A stretch of DNA of 12,211 nucleotides. It comes from Flavobacterium psychrophilum (GTDB taxonomy: Bacteria > Bacteroidota > Bacteroidia > Flavobacteriales > Flavobacteriaceae). Below are positions 7,113 to 12,211 of this stretch, piece after piece; the first letter of the stretch is position 1, and every line of letters starts with the position of its first letter. The notes beneath the pieces were generated by a model that worked only from the letters and a program-made list of their open reading frames with translations, did no database searches and was not told where the DNA came from. The stretch covers positions 1-12,211 of the forward strand of contig CAMBHH010000102.1 in the NCBI GenBank assembly GCA_945866505.1, read 5' to 3'. The position numbers and the translations under genes are program-made.

Positions 7113-7718
7113 ATGGCTTTTGAATTACCACAATTACCTTACGCGTATGACGCATTAGAACCTCATATTGATGCTCGAACGATGGAAATACATCACACAA
7201 AACATCATAATGCTTACACGACTAATTTGAATGCTGCCATTGCAGGAACGGAATTGGAAGGAAAAAGTATCGAAGAAATTTTAGGAAATCTTGATTTGAA
7301 AAATGGCGCTGTTCGTAACAACGGTGGTGGTTTTTTTAATCACAATTTATTTTGGACAGTGATGTCACCAAATGGCGGCGGTTTGCCAACTGGTGAATTA
7401 GCTGCTGCTATCGATAGCGATTTAGGTTCATTTGATGCTTTTAAAGCGGCTTTTGCCAAAGCTGGAGCAACTCAATTTGGTTCAGGATGGGCTTGGTTGT
7501 GCGTAAAAGACGGAAAACTAGAAGTTTGCGGAACGCCCAATCAAGATAATACCTTGATGCCTGGTGTAGGTTGTGGAGGAACGCCAATTTTAGGCATGGA
7601 TGTTTGGGAACACGCTTACTACTTGAACTATCAAAACAGAAGACCTGATTATATTGAAGCTTTCTTCAATGTAATTAACTGGGATGAGGTATCTAAAAGA
7701 TATGCTGCGGCAAAATAG
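7113..7718 (+). CDS. sodA: Superoxide dismutase, manganese/iron family (Mn-type residues)
   Basis: Cytoplasmic enzyme that converts superoxide to oxygen and hydrogen peroxide. At 201 residues it has the usual family length. The start is ATG 7113, giving [19 protein letters not shown] as in relatives; an in-frame TTG at 7074 would add 13 residues and overlaps the promoter box, so it is rejected. The metal ligands are all present: histidine 27 (in MEIHHTKHH), histidine 77 ([11 protein letters not shown]), aspartate 163 and histidine 167 ([10 protein letters not shown]). The active-site glutamine is at 144 (NQDN) and the position preceding the second ligand region is GGG, the arrangement typical of manganese or cambialistic enzymes rather than strict iron ones. 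It is a single-gene transcript with a terminator at 7752-7784 and converges on lspA. Confidence 0.96.
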   Translation: MAFELPQLPYAYDALEPHIDARTMEIHHTKHHNAYTTNLNAAIAGTELEGKSIEEILGNLDLKNGAVRNNGGGFFNHNLFWTVMSPNGGGLPTGELAAAIDSDLGSFDAFKAAFAKAGATQFGSGWAWLCVKDGKLEVCGTPNQDNTLMPGVGCGGTPILGMDVWEHAYYLNYQNRRPDYIEAFFNVINWDEVSKRYAAAK

Positions 7719-7751
7719 TCTTTAAGAAATTAGACTTTTAGATAATAGACG

Positions 7752-7784
7752 AATAGACTGAAAAGTTTGTTTGTCTATTTTTTT
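7752..7784 (+). terminator. Terminator of the superoxide dismutase gene
   Basis: AATAGAC (7752-7758) pairs with GTCTATT (7773-7779) over a 14-nt loop, and the plus strand continues into a run of seven T residues (7778-7784). It lies about 34 bp after the stop. An extra AATAGAC just upstream could form an alternative stem. There is no T-run on the minus strand, so it does not look bidirectional. Confidence 0.65.
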
Positions 7785-7812
7785 GTTTACAAATCCCGTT
7801 CTAGTAATGAAT

Positions 7813-8424
7813 TTAATTTTGGTTATGATGAAATGCTTTTTTGTTGAAAACGATCAAAATCCCAACACCCGTAGAAATTGCAGTATCGGCAATATTGAAA
7901 ATCGCATTGAAGAATTTAAAGTGTTGTCCGCCAATAACAGGCATCCATTCAGGCCAATTTCCTTCGAATAACGGAAAGTACAACATATCAACCACTTTTC
8001 CGTGAAACCACGTTCCATAAGGCTTGTCTGTGAATAAAGTGGCTAATTGACCGTAACTGTCATTGAAAATTACTCCATAAAAAACAGAGTCAATAATATT
8101 GCCAAAAGCTCCTGCCAGAATGAGAGAAATTGCCACAATCAAATAATTTGAACTTTGTTTTCTTTCGACAGAATCCCATAACCAATAGCCTATTCCTGTA
8201 ACAGCAACCAGACGAAAAAGAGTAAGAAACAATTTTCCATAAGTACCTGGAATTACTGTTCCCCACGCCATTCCTTCGTTTTCTATCAATAGGATTTTGA
8301 ACCAACCCGTAACATCAATTTGCCCGATTTCGCCGTAAATGAAATTGGTTTTGATGTAAATTTTAGAAAGTTGATCGACTAGTAGAATGATAAAAACTAT
8401 CAGGTAAGCTTTTCGTAAAGACAT
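7813..8424 (-). CDS. lspA: Lipoprotein signal peptidase (signal peptidase II)
   Basis: Inner-membrane aspartyl protease that cuts the signal peptide from diacylated prolipoproteins. It has 203 residues, longer than the roughly 165 of E. coli because of an insert of about 25 residues between the GAFGNIIDS motif (asparagine 109, aspartate 112) and the first catalytic site, an arrangement seen in Bacteroidota. The catalytic dyad is intact: aspartate 146 in GKVVDMLYFP and aspartate 180 in FNIADTAIS. The IENEGMAWG segment (residues 47-55) is the usual substrate-pocket motif. Four membrane segments are visible, around 5-25, 66-83, 95-112 and 175-193. It follows the DksA-like gene by 138 bp, but a hairpin and a separate promoter-like sequence in the gap suggest partly independent transcription. 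Confidence 0.96.
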   Translation of the reverse strand: MSLRKAYLIVFIILLVDQLSKIYIKTNFIYGEIGQIDVTGWFKILLIENEGMAWGTVIPGTYGKLFLTLFRLVAVTGIGYWLWDSVERKQSSNYLIVAISLILAGAFGNIIDSVFYGVIFNDSYGQLATLFTDKPYGTWFHGKVVDMLYFPLFEGNWPEWMPVIGGQHFKFFNAIFNIADTAISTGVGILIVFNKKAFHHNQN

Positions 8425-8443
8425 TTTGTGAATTTTAATGGCG

Positions 8444-8478
8444 CAAAAATAGGTAAATTCTAAAAAGTAAAATCCAAA
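8444..8478 (-). promoter_or_regulatory. Possible lspA promoter
   Basis: Minus-strand TTTG (8478-8475), 23 nt, then TATTTTTG (8451-8444), an exact TAnnTTTG. The spacing is at the long end of the known range. A start near 8436 leaves a leader of only about 12 nt before the lspA ATG. It fits with the terminator-like hairpin just upstream. Confidence 0.45.
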
Positions 8479-8488
8479 TCAAGAAGAA

Positions 8489-8560
8489 ATTCCAAATTTA
8501 AAAACCCAAATTCCAAAAAATAAGATTGGGATTTGGGTTTTCGACCTTGGGATTTGGAAT
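8489..8560. repeat. Nested inverted repeat between the DksA-like gene and lspA; possible terminator
   Basis: Two stems are nested: an outer perfect 9-bp ATTCCAAAT (8489-8497) with ATTTGGAAT (8552-8560), and an inner 14-nt stem of 8501-8514 with 8528-8541 having one mismatch. Read on the minus strand, the inner stem ends in five T residues, so it could end or attenuate ileS/DksA transcription. It begins two bases after the DksA-like stop. The whole segment is built from CCAAAT-like words, a composition often seen between flavobacterial genes. Confidence 0.6.
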
Positions 8561-8562
8561 AA

Positions 8563-8943
8563 TTACCGTTGCAAATTTTTTGCTTCAATGCTCATTGTTG
8601 CATGAGGAACAATTAACAATCTCTCTTTGCTGATTAATTTCCCTGTTACTTTACACGTACCATAGGTTTTGTTTTCTACACGGAAAAGAGCGTTTTTCAA
8701 GTCCCGAATGAATTTCTCTTGGCGAATGGCCAACTGCGAATTCGCTTCTTTAGACATTGTTTCGCTACCTTCTTCAAAAGCTTTAAAAGTAGGCGAAGTA
8801 TCGTCCGTTCCGTTATTTAAATCGTTCATATAAGCACTTTTAATTAAATCTAAATCGTATTGTGCTTTGGCAATTTTTTTTAGTATTAATTCTTTGAATT
8901 CGGCTAAATCTACATCTGAATATCTTGCAATTTCGTCTATCAT
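8563..8943 (-). CDS. TraR/DksA-family RNA-polymerase-binding protein with degenerate zinc site
   Basis: Protein of 126 residues matching the DksA/TraR fold: an N-terminal helical part forming a coiled coil (about residues 12-90, with the turn near NGTDDTSPTF) and a C-terminal globular part, YGTCKVTGKLISKERLLIVP followed by HATMSIEAKN. DksA proteins enter the secondary channel of RNA polymerase and alter promoter open complexes, often together with ppGpp. Of the four zinc cysteines expected here, only cysteine 97 remains; the others are threonine 100, serine 118 and alanine 121. The fold is therefore probably zinc-free, as known for some DksA paralogues. The acidic tip is present but not the exact DxxDxA of E. 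coli DksA. It starts 7 bp after the ileS stop, so the two are surely co-transcribed. Confidence 0.88.
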   Translation of the reverse strand: MIDEIARYSDVDLAEFKELILKKIAKAQYDLDLIKSAYMNDLNNGTDDTSPTFKAFEEGSETMSKEANSQLAIRQEKFIRDLKNALFRVENKTYGTCKVTGKLISKERLLIVPHATMSIEAKNLQR

Positions 8944-8950
8944 TTTTGTT

Positions 8951-11900
8951 CTATTTTGTAATTATTATTTTTGTTTTTATTTCGTCGAATTCTATTTCTG
9001 TACCATTTTCTAAATCGTCTTCAAAAACCAATGTTTCTGTTAATGTTTCTGATTTAATATAGTCTTCATTTGCCTTTACTGCAGCTACTAAATCTGGGTT
9101 TTTTTGCAAATGTACTTTAATTTTATCGGTAACCTCAAAGCCTGAATCTTTTCTAATGTTCTGAATTCTGTTCACCAATTCTCTTGCAATTCCTTCTTGT
9201 TTCAATTCTTCTGAAATGGTAATATCCAGCGCAACTGTTATTCCTTTTGCATTGGCAACCAACCAACCTTCGATATCTTGAGAAGAAATTTCAACATCAG
9301 CCAATGATAAATTTATAGTATCGCCAGCAATATCAATAGTTATAGTTCCTTCCTGGTCCAATTGATTGATTTGTTCTGATGAAAACTCTTGAATTGCTTT
9401 TGCAATCAATCCCATATTTTTACCAAATCGAGGCCCAAGTGCTTTGAAATTGGGTTTAATTTGTTTCACTAAAACCCCCGAAGCATCATCCAGCAGCACA
9501 ATTTCTTTCACATTTACTTCGGCTTTTATCAAATCGGAAACCGCTTCAACCTCAGCCCTAAAACCTTCGTCAAGTATCGGAATCATTATCTTTTGCAAAG
9601 GTTGACGCACCTTAATCATTTCCTTTTTTCGAAGCGATAAAACCAGCGATGAAATGGTTTGAGCCTTCATCATTTTGCTCTCTAACGATTTATCAATACA
9701 GCTTTCGTCCTGTTTTGGAAATTCCGCCAAATGTACAGAGTCAAACTTTTCGGACTGTGTTGTCAATGTTAAGTCTTTGTAAAGTTTATCCATAAAGAAT
9801 GGAGCAATTGGCGCAGATAATTTACTAATTGTTAGTAAACAGCTGTATAAAGTTTGGTAGGCCGCAATTTTGTCTTTTTCGTATTCGCCTTTCCAGAAAC
9901 GACGGCGGCACAAACGAACATACCAGTTGCTCAAGTTTTCTTGTACAAATTCTGAAATCGCGCGAGCTGCTTTTGTAGGTTCGTAATCGGCATAAGCTTC
10001 GTCAACCACTTTTATCAAAGTATTCAATTCCGAAATAATCCATTGGTCGATTTCCGGTCTTTCATTTAATGGAATTTCCGCTTCTGAGTATGCAAAATTA
10101 TCAATGTTAGCATACAATGCAAAGAAAGAATAGGTGTTGTACAGCGTTCCAAAGAATTTACGACGAACCTCAGCAATTCCTTCTAAATCAAACTTCAAGT
10201 TATCCCAAGGATTCGCATTCGAAATCATATACCAACGCGTTGCGTCTGGTCCATATTCATTCAATGTTTCGAAAGGATCGGCCGCATTACCAAGTCGTTT
10301 GGACATTTTTTGTCCGTTTTTATCTAAAACCAAACCGTTCGAAACTACATTTTTATAGGCTACTTTGTCAAAAACCAAAGTGGCAATCGCGTGCAAAGTA
10401 TAAAACCAACCACGGGTTTGATCGACACCTTCGGCAATGAAATCAGCAGGAAAATCTTTGTTTTCGTCAATTTTATCTTTGTTTTCAAAAGGATAGTGCC
10501 ATTGTGCATAAGGCATTGAACCCGAATCAAACCAAACGTCAATCAAATCGGATTCGCGTTTCATTGGTTTTCCAGAAGCAGAAACCAAGGTAATTTCATC
10601 GACTACATTTTTATGTAAGTCAACCAAATCATAATTTGCTTCGTCCATATTTCCAATTTCAAAACCTTTGAAAGGATTTGCTGCTTGGAAACCTGCGGCG
10701 ATAGATTTTTCTATTTCGTTGTATAATTCTTCAACTGAACCAATCAAAATTTCTTCGGTTCCTTCTTCATTTCTCCAAATTGGCAATGGTATTCCCCAAA
10801 AACGAGAGCGTGATAAGTTCCAATCGTTGGCGTTTTTCAACCAGTTTCCGAAACGTCCTTCTCCGGTTGCTTTTGGTTTCCAATTGATGGTTTCGTTTAA
10901 TTCGAACATTCTATCTCGAACTTCCGTGATTTTTATAAACCAAGAATCTAACGGATAATATAAAATTGGCGTGTCGGTTCTCCAACAATGTGGGTAACTG
11001 TGCACGTATTTCTCTACTTTGAAAGCCTTATTTTCTTCTTTTAATTGGATGGCAATTTCAACATCAATGGAGCGTTCCGGAGCGTCATTGTCTGTATAAT
11101 ATTCGTTTTTAACGTATTTTCCGGAATAACTTCCTAAACCATCAATGAATTTTCCTTTCAGATTTACCAATGGAACTGAGTTTCCGTTTTCGTCCAAAAC
11201 CAACATTGTCGGCACTTCTGGAATTGCTTCCTTGGCGACTTTTGCGTCATCAGCACCAAAAGTTGGCGAAGTGTGTACAATTCCTGTTCCGTCTTCAGTA
11301 GTTACAAAATCTCCTGCAATTACTCGGAAAGCATTTTCTGGATTTTGGTATGGCAAAACGAATTTCATTAATTGTTCGTAGCGAATTCCAACTAGATCAG
11401 CACCTTTGCATTCTGTCAAGATTTGATAAGGAATTTTTTTATCTCCTTCTTTGAAATTTTCAAAATCGGAAGCTTCTGTACTTGCAAAAAATCCTTTCGA
11501 AAATTGTTTTCCAACTAAGTTTTTAGCCAAAATTACTTTGGCAGGTCGGAATGTATATTGGTTAAATGTCTCAACTAAAACATACTCTATTTTCGGTCCG
11601 ACTGTCAATGCAGTATTTGAAGGCAAAGTCCATGGTGTTGTCGTCCAGGCTAAGATATGAATATCTCCAAATCCTTGAAGAAAACTTGGCAAAGTTTCGC
11701 TTAATGCTTTGAATTGAGCCACTATTGTGGTATCAGTTACATCGCGGTAACTTCCAGGTTGGTTAACTTCATGTGATGACAATCCGGTTCCTGCTTTTGG
11801 CGAATACGGCTGAATGGTGTAGCCTTTGTACATTAAATCCTTGTTGTAGATTTGTTTCAAAATCCACCAAACGGTTTCCATATACTTGGATTTGTAGGTG

Positions 11901-12211
11901 ACATACGGATCTTCCATATCCACCCAATAGCCCATTTTTTCAGTCAAATCGTTCCACACATCGGTGTAACGCATTACTGTTTTTTTACAGGCTTCGTTGT
12001 ATTCGGCTACGGAAATTGTTTTTCCAATGTCTTCTTTAGTAATTCCCAAAGAAGCTTCAGTGCCTAATTCTACAGGCAAACCGTGAGTATCCCAGCCCGC
12101 TTTACGCTTTACTTGGAATCCTTTTTGAGTTTTATAACGGCAAAATATATCTTTAATCGCACGTGCCATCACGTGGTGTATTCCTGGAAGTCCGTTTGCC
12201 GAAGGCGGTCC
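8951..12211 (-). CDS. ileS: Isoleucyl-tRNA synthetase, type 2-like (N terminus beyond window)
   Basis: Class I synthetase that charges tRNA-Ile with isoleucine. The frame is open through the right edge: 1086 residues are visible and roughly 50 N-terminal ones are missing; an internal GTG/ATG at 12172-12167 is not the start. The visible part opens with GPPSANGLPGIHHVMARAIK, where GIHH (12173-12184) occupies the HIGH-signature place. It is followed by AGWDTHGLPVE, the CP1 editing domain (TTTPWTLPSNTAL, and GTGIVHTSPTFGADD), the second signature KMSKR (10295-10309) and the anticodon-binding domain. The C-terminal part, with DASGVLVKQIKPNFKALGPR, resembles the long extension of type 2 enzymes and has no zinc-cysteine cluster. 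Type 2 enzymes are usually insensitive to mupirocin; that is inference here. It heads the cluster with the DksA-like gene and lspA. Confidence 0.96.
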   Translation of the reverse strand, partial: GPPSANGLPGIHHVMARAIKDIFCRYKTQKGFQVKRKAGWDTHGLPVELGTEASLGITKEDIGKTISVAEYNEACKKTVMRYTDVWNDLTEKMGYWVDMEDPYVTYKSKYMETVWWILKQIYNKDLMYKGYTIQPYSPKAGTGLSSHEVNQPGSYRDVTDTTIVAQFKALSETLPSFLQGFGDIHILAWTTTPWTLPSNTALTVGPKIEYVLVETFNQYTFRPAKVILAKNLVGKQFSKGFFASTEASDFENFKEGDKKIPYQILTECKGADLVGIRYEQLMKFVLPYQNPENAFRVIAGDFVTTEDGTGIVHTSPTFGADDAKVAKEAIPEVPTMLVLDENGNSVPLVNLKGKFIDGLGSYSGKYVKNEYYTDNDAPERSIDVEIAIQLKEENKAFKVEKYVHSYPHCWRTDTPILYYPLDSWFIKITEVRDRMFELNETINWKPKATGEGRFGNWLKNANDWNLSRSRFWGIPLPIWRNEEGTEEILIGSVEELYNEIEKSIAAGFQAANPFKGFEIGNMDEANYDLVDLHKNVVDEITLVSASGKPMKRESDLIDVWFDSGSMPYAQWHYPFENKDKIDENKDFPADFIAEGVDQTRGWFYTLHAIATLVFDKVAYKNVVSNGLVLDKNGQKMSKRLGNAADPFETLNEYGPDATRWYMISNANPWDNLKFDLEGIAEVRRKFFGTLYNTYSFFALYANIDNFAYSEAEIPLNERPEIDQWIISELNTLIKVVDEAYADYEPTKAARAISEFVQENLSNWYVRLCRRRFWKGEYEKDKIAAYQTLYSCLLTISKLSAPIAPFFMDKLYKDLTLTTQSEKFDSVHLAEFPKQDESCIDKSLESKMMKAQTISSLVLSLRKKEMIKVRQPLQKIMIPILDEGFRAEVEAVSDLIKAEVNVKEIVLLDDASGVLVKQIKPNFKALGPRFGKNMGLIAKAIQEFSSEQINQLDQEGTITIDIAGDTINLSLADVEISSQDIEGWLVANAKGITVALDITISEELKQEGIARELVNRIQNIRKDSGFEVTDKIKVHLQKNPDLVAAVKANEDYIKSETLTETLVFEDDLENGTEIEFDEIKTKIIITK

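Noticed and set aside
7771..7971. Plus-strand open frame of 66 codons beyond the superoxide dismutase gene
   Set aside because: It begins inside the terminator and is antisense to the 3' part of lspA, with no family resemblance.
10117..10440. Plus-strand open frames inside ileS
   Set aside because: They are antisense to a well-conserved synthetase region containing KMSKR; there is no independent support.

Overview
The window reads as chromosomal DNA of a Bacteroidota member, most likely a Flavobacterium or close relative. The sequence is AT-rich. Promoter-like boxes follow the Bacteroidota form TAnnTTTG with a TTG/TTTG about 19-23 nt upstream, and genes lack Shine-Dalgarno leaders. The proteins look flavobacterial, including the ileS - DksA-like - lspA order, a Bacteroidota-type IleRS and an OmpA protein with thrombospondin type 3 repeats. 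The genus call is inference.

Layout. Positions 1-1424 (minus, running off the left edge) encode a surface OmpA-family protein: signal peptide, beta-barrel, five calcium-binding TSP3 repeats and an OmpA C-terminal peptidoglycan-binding domain, with a good promoter at 1463-1494. The apparently empty stretch 1425-2059 holds a decayed gene: 1536-2026 is a kbl (glycine C-acetyltransferase) pseudogene with a lost start codon, a large internal deletion, frameshifts and stops. It lies 33 bp downstream of a 1049-residue AddA/RecB-like helicase-nuclease (2060-5209, minus). A clean hairpin terminator (5304-5330) separates that gene from a 355-residue solitary HsdR_N-type nuclease (5364-6431, minus).

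A 72-residue XRE-type regulator (6629-6847, plus, TTG start) is divergent from this nuclease. The 197-bp gap between them contains a perfect palindrome and promoter-like boxes, so regulator and nuclease may form a small self-controlled module, possibly for defence. Positions 6901-7000 hold a hairpin-rich element resembling the short intergenic repeats of flavobacterial genomes. Then come a manganese-type superoxide dismutase (7113-7718, plus) and its terminator.

The right end is a minus-strand housekeeping cluster: ileS (8951 to the edge, N terminus missing), a DksA-like RNA-polymerase-binding protein 7 bp downstream (8563-8943), a nested hairpin (8489-8560), and lspA (7813-8424), which has its own promoter-like sequence and converges on the superoxide dismutase gene. 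Two of these proteins have notable key residues. The IleRS carries GIHH in place of the usual HIGH-type signature, and the DksA-like protein has lost three of the four zinc-binding cysteines.

No tRNA, rRNA, CRISPR array, insertion sequence or phage gene was seen. The most informative findings are the kbl pseudogene, the swapped IleRS signature and the nuclease/regulator pair.
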